Assembly: GCA_046483285.1 (NCBI GenBank)
Contig: JAWODN010000121.1
Coordinates: forward strand, 36,264 to 100,263
Reading direction: 5' to 3'
DNA from: CAYRTV01 sp046483285
Lineage (GTDB): Bacteria; Acidobacteriota; Aminicenantia; Aminicenantales; Aminicenantaceae
DNA: 64,000 nucleotides
In this document: positions 8,279 through 17,064 of the stretch, piece by piece
Numbering within the stretch: position 1 is the stretch's first letter
How the letters are laid out: the number at the start of each line of letters is the position of its first letter
Translations under genes and position numbers: made by a program
The notes under the pieces: generated by a model
Told to the model about the DNA's origin: nothing
Database searches by the model: none
What the model saw: only the letters and a program-made list of their open reading frames with translations

Positions 8279-9160
8279 ATGAAAAAAAAACATTTGAAAA
8301 ATATTTTATTGAACCTGGTGGGGTTTTCATTCCTTTTAGCGGCAGCGGGATGGCAGACCGGCTGCCAATCTTCCTCCGGGCTGGTTAAAAAAGGAATTGA
8401 ACTGGAAAGGGCCGGCGATGCGGACGGCGCACTGGCTTATTACAACCAGGCGATTGAAAGCGATTCCACCAACGCCCGGGCTTATTTTAAACGGGGCTCT
8501 GTGCGGGAAAAACAGGGCCATCTGCGGGGAGCGATCAAGGATTATTCCCAGGCAATTGACATTCAGCCGGATTTTTTGGAGGCGCTTTTCAGACGCGGAG
8601 AGGCCCTTGCGCGGACCGGTGATTATAACGGGGCCGTGAACGACTTCAGCCGGGTGATTGAAAAAAATCCCAATAATTCCACGGTGTATCTTCACCGGGG
8701 CCATATATGGATCCAGACCGGCGAGCATGAAAAAGCGGCTGCTGATTTTAGCAAGTCCATTCAAAACAATCCTTTTTCCCCGGAAGCTCACCACAGCCGC
8801 GGCATCGCACGGTTTTATATTCAGAATTTTCCCGGCGCCATGTCGGATTTCAACCGGGCCATTGAACTGAAACCGGACTATGCCGAGGCTTACCACAACC
8901 GCGGAAACCTCTGGCTTCAAAGAGAAAAATATGACTTGGCGGTCAGGGACTTCACAAACGCCGTCAGTATCGATCCGGAATACGCCCATGCCTATTTGAA
9001 CCGGGGAGCCGCCCTGTTCAGCCGGCACGATTATGCCCAGGCTTTGCAGGATTTCTTGAAAGCCGGGGAACTCGATCCGGCCTGCCGGGAAAAAGCCGCG
9101 CCCTGGATTTCGGAATGCCGGGCCAAGCTGAAAAACAAAATAAAAGACTCCCATCCTTAG
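8279..9160 (+). CDS. Tetratricopeptide-repeat lipoprotein
   Basis: A 293-residue exported protein. The N-terminus is basic then hydrophobic (LLNLVGFSFLLAAAG) and leads to WQTGCQSS, a slightly unusual lipobox with Cys29 as the probable lipidation site. From residue ~33 it is built of about seven 34-residue TPR units, each with the pattern AY(x)NRG...GDYxxAxxDFxxAIxxxP. TPR arrays are protein-protein scaffolds; the partner is unknown. It stands alone upstream of trpS. No good ribosome site precedes the ATG, so initiation is somewhat uncertain. Confidence 0.88.
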   Translation: MKKKHLKNILLNLVGFSFLLAAAGWQTGCQSSSGLVKKGIELERAGDADGALAYYNQAIESDSTNARAYFKRGSVREKQGHLRGAIKDYSQAIDIQPDFLEALFRRGEALARTGDYNGAVNDFSRVIEKNPNNSTVYLHRGHIWIQTGEHEKAAADFSKSIQNNPFSPEAHHSRGIARFYIQNFPGAMSDFNRAIELKPDYAEAYHNRGNLWLQREKYDLAVRDFTNAVSIDPEYAHAYLNRGAALFSRHDYAQALQDFLKAGELDPACREKAAPWISECRAKLKNKIKDSHP

Positions 9161-9266
9161 CCTGACTTATACCTTTGAAAATGGCCGGACATGTCTCCCT
9201 GAAAAACACAGCAACAAAGGACCTCAGAACGCCTCGCCCGGCAAAATTTGAAACAAGGACACGAGC

Positions 9267-10304
9267 ATGATGAAACGCGATGACAAAGGGTATTTGACCT
9301 ACTGGAATGATGCCGGCAAAAAACGGGTTTTTTCCGGAATTCAGCCGACCGGAGAACTTCATATCGGTAATTATCTGGGAGCCATTTCCAACTGGGTGGC
9401 TTTTCTGGATGATTACGAGTGCTTTTTCTGCATTGTCGACCACCACGCCGCCACCATCGAATATGACCCCGCGGACATGCCCCGCCGTGTTTTTAACGCG
9501 GCTGTGGCCAATATGGCGGCCGGCCTGGATCCGCAGCGCTGCACTCTGTTCGTCCAGAGTGAAGTCCCGGAACATACCGAACTCGCCTGGATTTTCAACA
9601 CGGTGACGCCTTACGGCGAACTGTCCCGCATGACCCAATTCAAGCAGAAATCTCAGCAGTATCAGCAGAACGTGAATGTGGGGCTGTTCACTTACCCGGT
9701 GCTGCAGGCAGCGGATATCCTGCTCTACAAAGCCAGTGCGGTCCCGGTGGGAGAAGACCAGGTTCAGCATATCGAACTGGCACGCGAAATCGCCCGCGGC
9801 TTCAACAACCGCTTCAGTGACGTGTTCCCGGAATGCCAGGCTTATCTGACCGAAGCCAAGCGGATCATGGGTTTGGACGGAGAAAAAAAGATGTCCAAAA
9901 GCCTGGGCAACACCATCGGCATCCTGGAGCCGGCGGAAAGCATCTGGAAAAAACTGGGGCCCGCCAAAACCGACGAGCGGCGGCAACGCAGATCCGACCC
10001 CGGCGTCCCTGAGGATTGCAATATATACATGAGTTACCACCGCTATTTTTCACCTGAAAAAGACCTGATATGGGTCCGGGAAGGATGCACCGGTGCCTCC
10101 ATCGGCTGTTTGGAATGCAAAAAAAAGCTGCTGGAAAACATGGACCGGGCCCTGGCTCCCATCCGCCGGAAAGCCGCCGCATATCACGCCGACCCCGGAT
10201 TTGTGCACGGCGTGCTCACGGAGGGCGCGAAGAAAGCCAAAAAGATCGCGGAACAGGTCATCGCCGAGGTCAAACAGGCAATGGGACTGGTGCGCCTAAA
10301 GTAA
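9267..10304 (+). CDS. trpS: Tryptophanyl-tRNA synthetase
   Basis: A 345-residue class I aminoacyl-tRNA synthetase charging tRNA-Trp. The HIGH-type motif is in GIQPTGELHIGNYLG near residue 26, and the KMSKS motif occurs exactly as KMSKSLGNT near residue 211. Family residues such as GEDQVQHIELAR are also present. The length is normal for bacterial TrpRS. Two adjacent ATGs occur (9267, 9270). The gene stands alone on the plus strand, its 3' end eight bases from a convergent SDR gene. No tryptophan leader peptide or T-box is visible in the ~105 bases upstream. Confidence 0.96.
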   Translation: MMKRDDKGYLTYWNDAGKKRVFSGIQPTGELHIGNYLGAISNWVAFLDDYECFFCIVDHHAATIEYDPADMPRRVFNAAVANMAAGLDPQRCTLFVQSEVPEHTELAWIFNTVTPYGELSRMTQFKQKSQQYQQNVNVGLFTYPVLQAADILLYKASAVPVGEDQVQHIELAREIARGFNNRFSDVFPECQAYLTEAKRIMGLDGEKKMSKSLGNTIGILEPAESIWKKLGPAKTDERRQRRSDPGVPEDCNIYMSYHRYFSPEKDLIWVREGCTGASIGCLECKKKLLENMDRALAPIRRKAAAYHADPGFVHGVLTEGAKKAKKIAEQVIAEVKQAMGLVRLK

Positions 10305-10312
10305 ACAGAAGA

Positions 10313-11119
10313 CTAATCCCGGCCGGAGGGCATCTGGCGTTTTTTGACTATGCGGTAGGTCAACGGACTCGGCATAAATCTCAAAGCGAATCGAACGATT
10401 TTATTGTTGAATCCCGGAACGCACACCGCCTTTTTTTTCCGGGCGCACTTCATTGATATTTTCACCACCTCTTCGGCATCCATGGCTTTCATGATCCCCT
10501 TGCTTTTATATATCCTCTCCTCATCCAAACCCATGCGCTGATGGAATTCAGTGCGGGTTATTCCGGGACAGAGCGCTTGGACATAGACTCCCGTGTCTTG
10601 AAGCTCCAGAAAAAGCGATTCAGAAAAAAGTTTCACCATGGTTTTCGAAGCCGCGTAAACCGCATTCAGCGGATAGGGGGTGAAAGCAGCGGTTGATGAA
10701 ACATTGATGATCATTCCATCGCCGGCGGTGATCATCTGCGGAAGCGCAGCTTGAGTTAAACGCATAACCGCCAATTCGTGCACATAAAGCATATCTTCAT
10801 ATGCGGAAAAATCTCCCCGGTCGAAATAACATTGCGTCCCGAATCCGGCGTTGTTGACCAGTATTTTCAAATCCTTCTTTTTTTGAAGTTTTCCGGCCAG
10901 CTCTTCGATCTCTTCTCTCTTAGAAAGATCTCTTGTTTCCGTTTCGGCATTAATCTCATAATCCCGGCTCAACCGGCGGGCCATAGATTCAAGCTTGGTC
11001 CTGTTGCGTCCTGTCAGAATCAAATGATATCCCTGTTCAGCGAACTCCCGTCCGAAAGCTTCGCCGATTCCGCTGGTGGCTCCTGTGATGCAGGCCCATT
11101 GGCCAGCATTGGACTCCAT
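10313..11119 (-). CDS. Short-chain dehydrogenase/reductase
   Basis: A 268-residue classical SDR oxidoreductase. It shows the cofactor motif TGATSGIGEAFG near residue 14, NNAG (ILVNNAGFG), the catalytic serine in NVSSTAAF, and YAASK with the catalytic Tyr/Lys. An Arg after the second beta strand (TGRNRTKL) hints at NADPH. The closest general match is the YqjQ/DltE-like SDR group acting on ketones or fatty acyl-type substrates; the actual substrate is unknown. The start is set at the ATG at 11119 because AAAGGAG lies at ideal distance upstream, inside the open frame that continues to 11155. Confidence 0.88.
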   Translation of the reverse strand: MESNAGQWACITGATSGIGEAFGREFAEQGYHLILTGRNRTKLESMARRLSRDYEINAETETRDLSKREEIEELAGKLQKKKDLKILVNNAGFGTQCYFDRGDFSAYEDMLYVHELAVMRLTQAALPQMITAGDGMIINVSSTAAFTPYPLNAVYAASKTMVKLFSESLFLELQDTGVYVQALCPGITRTEFHQRMGLDEERIYKSKGIMKAMDAEEVVKISMKCARKKKAVCVPGFNNKIVRFALRFMPSPLTYRIVKKRQMPSGRD

Positions 11120-11286
11120 GTCGATTTCTCCTTTCATAAAGGAAATGAACCGCACCCGGAAGGCTGAACTTTCCAGGCCGCTTCAGTCATAACTGAATTT
11201 CATACAGCCTTACCGTGACCCTTCTTCCGGTGGTCATGGTTCGTGGTGTACGGCACCCCGGTCAAAGCCGATTGATCCAAAACCGG

Positions 11287-12189
11287 TTATTTTTTATACA
11301 GATAAATGGAATGCTCTTCTCCATCCCAGGATTCAACGCTTTTGTATGCGATCTCCCGGTCTTCCCACCCGACGATATTATAGTTGTGGGAAACCACCCG
11401 CGCCCCGTCCTTAAGCTGCTTTTCCAGGATAGGCCGCATCAGCTCGTTGGATTCCGGAAGCAGATACATGGTCACCACCGTGGCTTCGGAATAATCGGAT
11501 TTAGTGGCGTCCTCCTTGCGGAACTCAACCAGGGCTTCCACTCCGGCCTCCCGGGCACTCCGGCGGGCTCCCTGCAGCTTAACCGGATCCAATTCAATCC
11601 CCACTCCCCGGGCTCCGAACCTTCTCGCCGCCATGATCACGATCCGGCCGTCCCCGCAGCCGATATCATAAACCACATCATTCTCATCCACTTCCGCCAT
11701 CAGCAGCATGGATTCCGCCACTCCCAGCGGCGTAGGGACATATGGAGCCAGATCCACCGCATCTTCCCGGCCGTGGGAGCCGTCATACAGCTCGAGCTGA
11801 TCCTCTTCATCATAGCGAAAGGAAAAAGGGAAACCGGGGCCCAGTTTATAACGCACCCAAACATCCCCCTTGAGGAATGATATGTACAATTCTTCATCAG
11901 TAGAATAGCGGTGAACTTCATCCGCCTGGATGGTTTTTTCCTCGGGCTCTTCATCCCCGGAACGGGGCTTGATTTTATAAGTTATGCTTTTGTCTGTGAC
12001 ATTGCGGACGGTGACCTCAGGAAGATTGACAGGTATTCGATCAAAATCATCCCGGTTCTCCTCGACGGGCTTTTCCGGAATCTCATTTTGCCCGCTTCCG
12101 CCGCAGCCCGAGGTTAAGACAAAAATGCAGGAAAGAAAAAGCCAAAAAACATACAATAACCGGACGGAAGCTTTCCTCTGATGTCTCAT
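11287..12189 (-). CDS. Predicted lipoprotein with SAM-dependent methyltransferase fold
   Basis: A 300-residue protein. It starts with a basic/hydrophobic signal (LLYVFWLFLSCIFVLTSGC) and a lipobox-like LTSGC, so export and lipidation are predicted. Residues ~40-150 form an unassigned beta-rich region. Residues ~160-300 form a class I methyltransferase fold with motif I DIGCGDGRIVIMAARR, the acidic loop GIELDP and a later MYLLPE segment, close to DOT1-like bacterial methyltransferases. A SAM-binding fold outside the cytoplasm is odd, because SAM is not normally there. It lies downstream of the oxoamine synthase gene, in the same direction. Similar sequences of ~25 bases, containing GGTCAAA and GATTGATCC, lie at both ends of the gene. 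Confidence 0.8.
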   Translation of the reverse strand: MRHQRKASVRLLYVFWLFLSCIFVLTSGCGGSGQNEIPEKPVEENRDDFDRIPVNLPEVTVRNVTDKSITYKIKPRSGDEEPEEKTIQADEVHRYSTDEELYISFLKGDVWVRYKLGPGFPFSFRYDEEDQLELYDGSHGREDAVDLAPYVPTPLGVAESMLLMAEVDENDVVYDIGCGDGRIVIMAARRFGARGVGIELDPVKLQGARRSAREAGVEALVEFRKEDATKSDYSEATVVTMYLLPESNELMRPILEKQLKDGARVVSHNYNIVGWEDREIAYKSVESWDGEEHSIYLYKK

Positions 12190-12276
12190 TTTTTTATTTT
12201 AGATGGATTTCTGAAATTATTCAACCGGGGCCGGTCAAAAGGCACAGCGGATTGATCCTCAAAACGGCTTGCCGAA

Positions 12277-13569
12277 TTATTCCGGACGCCAATCCTTCAT
12301 GCTTTCAAAAACGTCTTGAAGAATGGCCACACAACGGTCCATGTGTTCCTTGGTGTGGGCGGCGGAAACGGAAAGTCTCAGGCGGGTTTTATTTTTGGAA
12401 ACCGCAGGATAGGTCACAACGCCGCTATACAATCCCTTTTGTTGGATCCGGCGGCTGATTTCGCGCAACCGAAGATCGCTTCCCGCCATGACCGGGATCA
12501 CCTGGGATTTTGTGCTGCCGATATCCAACCCGGCTTCCTTCAAACGGGTATGCATATAGCGGGTATTGTCCCACAGCCTTTCCCGGTTGGAGGGGTCTTT
12601 TTGGAAAAGGTCCAGGGCTTTCAATATGCCGACCGCTGTATGCGGCGCCATGGCGCAGGAAAAAACATAGGAACGGGCGAACATTCTCAAAAAAGTCATC
12701 AGTTTCTTTTCCCCGGCTGCGTACCCCCCGATGGCACCGAAGGACTTGCTGAAAGTTCCGATGGCGATATCCACCTGATCTTCCAATCCGTAATGTTCGG
12801 CCACGCCTCCCCCTTTTTTTCCAAAGACCAGAGACGCATGAGCTTCATCCACTAATATTTTAGCGTTATATTTTTGACAAACAGGAACGATCTCAGGCAG
12901 ATTGGCCAGATCGCCGTCCATGCTGTAAACTCCTTCCACACAGACGATAACTCTCTTGGCCTGGAGGCTTTTCAGGACTTTATCAAGATGGCGGGGATTG
13001 TTATGAGAAAACACCTTAATCTCCGCGCCCGAGAGCCTCACTCCGTCATAGATGGAAGCATGGGAGAGAATATCCAAAACGGCGATATCACCCGGCTTGA
13101 GCAGGCTGGAAAGAATACCGACATTGGCCCCGTAGCCGGTGGAGAAAACAATCGCCGCATCTTTGTTTTTAATATCCGCTATCCCGGCCTCCAACTCCAG
13201 AAGGGGCTGGGAATATCCGCTCAACAAAGGGGCGGATACAGCGCCCGTTCCGAATTTTTTCACAGCGTCCTGAACAGCCCGAATGACTTCCGGATGAAAT
13301 GAATACCCGAGGTAGTTGTAAGAACAAAAATTGAGAAACCGGCGGGTGCGGCCGGCATTGTTGTCATAAACTTCAAATTCCGGTTTGGGTCCTGATATCA
13401 TGGGCTGGGCATAAATCATGTACTGCTTCCGCCTGGCATCCGCGACATATTCCCAAAAATAATCAGCGACCTCAAATAAATCTTCCCCCCGGAATTCAGC
13501 AAAATCGACCATGGTGTGATGATCGCAGTTTACTTTTTTCTCCTTAAGATCCTTGGGCTGCAGTGTCAT
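12277..13569 (-). CDS. Alpha-oxoamine synthase family enzyme (KBL/SPT/AONS-like), first copy
   Basis: A 430-residue PLP enzyme of the group that condenses an amino acid with an acyl-CoA and loses CO2 (glycine C-acetyltransferase, serine palmitoyltransferase, 8-amino-7-oxononanoate synthase). Visible are NYLGYSFHPEV, the substrate-binding STGYGANVG, the PLP aspartate and neighbours in VDEAHASLVFG, and the PLP lysine in GTFSKSFGAIGG. An N-terminal extension of ~60 residues precedes the catalytic core. It lies 73 bases downstream of the large kinase/aminotransferase fusion on the same strand. A second, clearly different paralogue occurs at 39640-40821. Substrates cannot be fixed from the sequence. 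Confidence 0.88.
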   Translation of the reverse strand: MTLQPKDLKEKKVNCDHHTMVDFAEFRGEDLFEVADYFWEYVADARRKQYMIYAQPMISGPKPEFEVYDNNAGRTRRFLNFCSYNYLGYSFHPEVIRAVQDAVKKFGTGAVSAPLLSGYSQPLLELEAGIADIKNKDAAIVFSTGYGANVGILSSLLKPGDIAVLDILSHASIYDGVRLSGAEIKVFSHNNPRHLDKVLKSLQAKRVIVCVEGVYSMDGDLANLPEIVPVCQKYNAKILVDEAHASLVFGKKGGGVAEHYGLEDQVDIAIGTFSKSFGAIGGYAAGEKKLMTFLRMFARSYVFSCAMAPHTAVGILKALDLFQKDPSNRERLWDNTRYMHTRLKEAGLDIGSTKSQVIPVMAGSDLRLREISRRIQQKGLYSGVVTYPAVSKNKTRLRLSVSAAHTKEHMDRCVAILQDVFESMKDWRPE

Positions 13570-13642
13570 TAATTCCTCGCGGTGTCAGGTTGATTTTCCC
13601 GTTTGCTTATACCACAGGAAATAAGCCGGGGTCAAATCCAGG

Positions 13643-16600
13643 CTATATTTGAAGAGGGTCTTCCGCCAGGATACGGTCGAAAGTCTGGAGAAGCACGTCC
13701 GCGTTTTCTTCATTGAAAACCAGAGGCGGCTTGATTTTGATCACGTTGCGGTCCGGTCCGTCCGTGCTGACAAGAATTCCTTCCTCCCTCATTCTCTCAG
13801 CCGCGTAGACAGCCTGGGCGGATGCGGGCTTGAACGTCTCCCGTTCCTGAACCAGTTCCACTCCGATAAAAAGTCCCCTTCCCCGGACGTCTCCGATCAA
13901 CGGATATTTTTTCTTCAAGCGTTCCAGCCCGGCCATTATCCTGCTTCCGGTCAGCTGTGCATTTTCCTGAAGATTCTCCTGTTCAATGACGTCCAGAACC
14001 GCCATGCCGGCGGCGCAGGCCACGGGACTTCCGCCATATGTGTTAAAGTATTCCATGCCCCCGGCGAACTTTTCCGCGATGCGGGGAGTGGTCACAACAG
14101 CTGCCAGGGGAAAACCATTGCCCATGGGCTTGCCCAGAGTGACGATATCCGGAATCACATTCTGCGTTTCAAAACCCCAAAAACAGCTCCCCGGCCTTCC
14201 GAACCCAACCTGGACTTCATCCGCAATGCAAACCCCGCCGGCCTTCCTGATGATCCGGTAGGCTTCCTCCAGATAACCGGGCGGAAACACAATCTGGCCT
14301 CCGCAGCCCGGAAGCGATTCCGAAATAAAAGCAGCCAGCCCCCTACCCCGCTCCTGAATCCTTTCGACGGCGTCCCGGACATGAACGGCGTATTTTTTCC
14401 CGGCCTCACTGTCGCCGTACCGGTAAGGCCCGCGGAAAAGATCGGGCATAACCACGGTTTGAGTATGAGGGGGTTTTCCCCGCCCCCCCGGGCCGTTGAA
14501 TTTATAAGAGCTGATATCGATCAAAGAACCCAAGTTCCCATGGTAAGCTCCCTCCTCCGCAACGACATCCTGTCCCCCGCTGAAGCAGCGTGCCATTCGA
14601 AGGGCCAGGTCGTTGGCCTCACTTCCTGAATTGACAATGGTGCACACCTGAAGGCCGCCGGGAAGCCGTTCCGCCAGCCGGCGGGCGTAGCGGACCACAT
14701 CATCGTGCAGGTAACGGGTGTTCGTATTCAGCACGCTCAATTGCTTATTTACGGCATCAACCACACGCGGGTGCTCATGCCCGACATGGGGAACATTATT
14801 GACGGCGTCCAGGAATGCCCGGCCAGTGTGATCGTAAAGAAAACATCCGCTGCCCCGGACGATTTTGAGCGGCTTCCTGTAGGAAACACTTAAAGCCCCG
14901 AGAAGGTATTTTTTCCGGAGACGCAATATTTCCGGAACCGTAAGGGAATCATCCTTGATCTCTTCCTCAGGGAGGCCGGCGATGAGATTCGGATCCGGGC
15001 ACAGACTCAACCACACATCTCTCTCGTCCGCCCGGGCCACACCCGGGAAATCTCCCGTGCGGCCAAGCATATCCATGATCAATTGAAAATGAAGATGAGG
15101 GGCCCACCCCCTGTTCTCGGATGAATCCCCCATCCATCCAAAAATCTCCCCTTTTTTTATCACCTTCCCCGGATACACGCCTTCCAGAGAAGAAGCGCTG
15201 AGATGTCCGTAAAGAGTATAAAACTCAATGTCTTCGCCGCCGGCCCGGTGTTTGAGGATTATGGTGGGCCCATAATCCAGCTCACCGCGGTTATTCCGGA
15301 AGCTATGCACCTCACCGTCTAACGGCGCTTTCACCGGGCTTCCCGGCGGCATAAACACGTCTAAACCCAAATGAACGGTGCGGTCCTGAAAAAGATCACT
15401 GGTATACACCAGCCGGGCTTCGTCATAACGGCCGATCCCGATGGTTTCCCCGGCTTTTTCCCGCCACGCCTTCATTTTCCGGTGCATGAGTTCCGCCGGT
15501 GTTAAACCTTTTTCATTTCCCAGCCAGCGGCTTCCTATGCTGAGATCAAACACAGTCCGTCCGGCTTGGTTCAAGGGAGGAACGGTGATCGGGCCGATTT
15601 CCGAACTCCGCAACTTCAGCCATTCCTCAATTCGGCTTGTGCGGGGGCAGGGGGGATAGCCGCAGGCGGCGCGGAAGGAATACCATGCGAAATCCGGAGA
15701 TATCCGCTGCATTCGCTCCAGGAGCTTCCATACCGGATTCTCAGAAACAGACAGATAGGTGTTTCCGGGGTGAAGGGTTTTTTGGTAAGCGGAAATACAG
15801 ACGCTCATCAAAAGCCTCAGCTGGATCAGGTTATAAAGGACCTTCAATTCTTTTTCCTGAAACGGCCGGCGGGAATGATATCCCGCCGCCGCCCGGCAAG
15901 CCGCCGGCAATGGATTCCGTTTGTCCAGCATCACATAAGCGCAGACCACCGCCGCCTCCGCCAGTTTATACGTATAAATCATATCCCCGAAATCAATGAT
16001 CCCCGCGACCCGCATATCTCCGAAGGATCCGGGCTCCCGGGAAGGAGGAGAAATGATAATATTGTGATCGTTACCGTCATTATGAATGAGCCCCATGGCC
16101 AGCCCGGCCTTTTCCAACCCGCCCTCCGACCGGATCCGGCGGCTGAATTGTTCCACCAGGCCGGCTTTTTTCTTGTCCGTGATATGCCTTTTGAATTCAT
16201 CGATCACAGAAAAGGCGTTTTTTAAATCCCATATCAATTCTCTGCGTCCGGCCGGATGAGAAAAATCCGCCAGAGACCTTTCCATGTCCCCGAAAAACTC
16301 CCCCACCCGAAAAAGCAGGTCCGAAGAGTGGGGGTTGACCTCCGCCAAAACTTTCCCGGGGAGATAACTCACCAGCCTGACAAAATGAACCCGGCCTTCT
16401 TGATTTTCCAACGTTTCCATATCCCGGCCGGATACAGCCGGAATAAGCCGCGGACAGGAGCCGGCGGTCATTTTTTTATTCAAATGTTCCATCGCCTTGT
16501 TCTGAAGATCCAGGATGTCTTGTTTTTCTTCCGGATTGGCGATCTTCAGCACAAATTCGCCTTTGTTTTCTTCCTTCAGATAAAAATTCTGATCCCGCTC

Positions 16601-16720
16601 TGACGGAAGCGGCTCCGCCTCCGCTTCTAATCCGTATAAACACCGGGCGGCGGCCCCGGCCTCTTCCCGGCTGAATGAAGGCGCGCTTCCGGCTGTGGAT
16701 TTAAAAACTCCGTTCTTCAT
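13643..16720 (-). CDS. Three-domain fusion: APH-type kinase, M23-like domain, class III aminotransferase/phospho-lyase
   Basis: A 1025-residue fusion. Residues ~1-350 are an APH/choline-kinase-like domain with catalytic HNDGNDHN and metal-binding IDFGD. Residues ~430-570 are an M23/LytM-like domain with HLGLD, YGHL and HLHF, so the zinc ligands appear kept. Residues ~600-1025 are a class III PLP aminotransferase with NSGSEANDLA, the PLP aspartate in ADEVQVGFGR and the PLP lysine in TLGKPMGNG. Human homologues of the two outer parts are hydroxylysine kinase (or ethanolamine kinase) and the phospho-lyases ETNPPL/PHYKPL. By analogy this enzyme would phosphorylate an amino alcohol and then eliminate phosphate and ammonia to give an aldehyde. 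No signal peptide, so the M23 part is probably structural. The ATG at 16720 is chosen for its AAGGAG site. Confidence 0.88.
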   Translation of the reverse strand: MKNGVFKSTAGSAPSFSREEAGAAARCLYGLEAEAEPLPSERDQNFYLKEENKGEFVLKIANPEEKQDILDLQNKAMEHLNKKMTAGSCPRLIPAVSGRDMETLENQEGRVHFVRLVSYLPGKVLAEVNPHSSDLLFRVGEFFGDMERSLADFSHPAGRRELIWDLKNAFSVIDEFKRHITDKKKAGLVEQFSRRIRSEGGLEKAGLAMGLIHNDGNDHNIIISPPSREPGSFGDMRVAGIIDFGDMIYTYKLAEAAVVCAYVMLDKRNPLPAACRAAAGYHSRRPFQEKELKVLYNLIQLRLLMSVCISAYQKTLHPGNTYLSVSENPVWKLLERMQRISPDFAWYSFRAACGYPPCPRTSRIEEWLKLRSSEIGPITVPPLNQAGRTVFDLSIGSRWLGNEKGLTPAELMHRKMKAWREKAGETIGIGRYDEARLVYTSDLFQDRTVHLGLDVFMPPGSPVKAPLDGEVHSFRNNRGELDYGPTIILKHRAGGEDIEFYTLYGHLSASSLEGVYPGKVIKKGEIFGWMGDSSENRGWAPHLHFQLIMDMLGRTGDFPGVARADERDVWLSLCPDPNLIAGLPEEEIKDDSLTVPEILRLRKKYLLGALSVSYRKPLKIVRGSGCFLYDHTGRAFLDAVNNVPHVGHEHPRVVDAVNKQLSVLNTNTRYLHDDVVRYARRLAERLPGGLQVCTIVNSGSEANDLALRMARCFSGGQDVVAEEGAYHGNLGSLIDISSYKFNGPGGRGKPPHTQTVVMPDLFRGPYRYGDSEAGKKYAVHVRDAVERIQERGRGLAAFISESLPGCGGQIVFPPGYLEEAYRIIRKAGGVCIADEVQVGFGRPGSCFWGFETQNVIPDIVTLGKPMGNGFPLAAVVTTPRIAEKFAGGMEYFNTYGGSPVACAAGMAVLDVIEQENLQENAQLTGSRIMAGLERLKKKYPLIGDVRGRGLFIGVELVQERETFKPASAQAVYAAERMREEGILVSTDGPDRNVIKIKPPLVFNEENADVLLQTFDRILAEDPLQI

Positions 16721-16870
16721 GTGATTTCTCCTTATCTTTATATTTTTCACAAATAATGATTGGATGTAAATCGGGAATTGCGGCTCGTGATCCGCGAATG
16801 GGGAAGTAAAGACTTTGATTGACGGTTTTTTTTGACCATATCCCCGTAATATGATAATTTATATAATAAT

Positions 16871-16925
16871 TTAGCCTGGATAATGAACGGGCCGGGATGG
16901 CCGCAGATGCGGGACGCAGGGCCTA
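16871..16925. repeat. Fragment of interspersed repeat family A
   Basis: Runs from TTAGCCTGGATAATGAACG through GGCCGGGATGGCCGCAGAT to GGGCCTAAAG. It matches the outer end and the GCCGCAGATGCG module of family A. It sits in the 344-base gap between the fusion gene and the alanine racemase; otherwise that gap is A/T-rich with no further recognisable feature. Confidence 0.6.
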
Positions 16926-17064
16926 AAGAGGAAGAAAAATCCGACAAAAAAAATTAAATAAAATTATTTCCACTATTCCGGGAACCTCCAGGGAAGAGCC
17001 TTGGAATTCCTTAAATATCGACCTCAGCGCGGTTCAATCCAATTTTCAATATCTCCGTTCGCGC

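Noticed and set aside
8336..9154. 272-residue open frame antisense to the TPR lipoprotein
   Set aside because: Mirrors the TPR periodicity of the real gene and has no ribosome site or known domain.
9018..10040. 340-residue open frame antisense to trpS
   Set aside because: Lies entirely opposite the well-supported trpS and the end of the TPR gene; no family motif. A shadow of GC-rich coding DNA.
12233..12268. Insertion of the lipoprotein-methyltransferase gene between direct repeats
   Set aside because: The similar flanks at ~11262 and ~12233 are short and imperfect with different spacing, so evidence for insertion is too weak.
13649..14629. 326-residue plus-strand open frame within the fusion gene
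   Set aside because: Opposite the aminotransferase domain, whose motifs are all intact on the minus strand.
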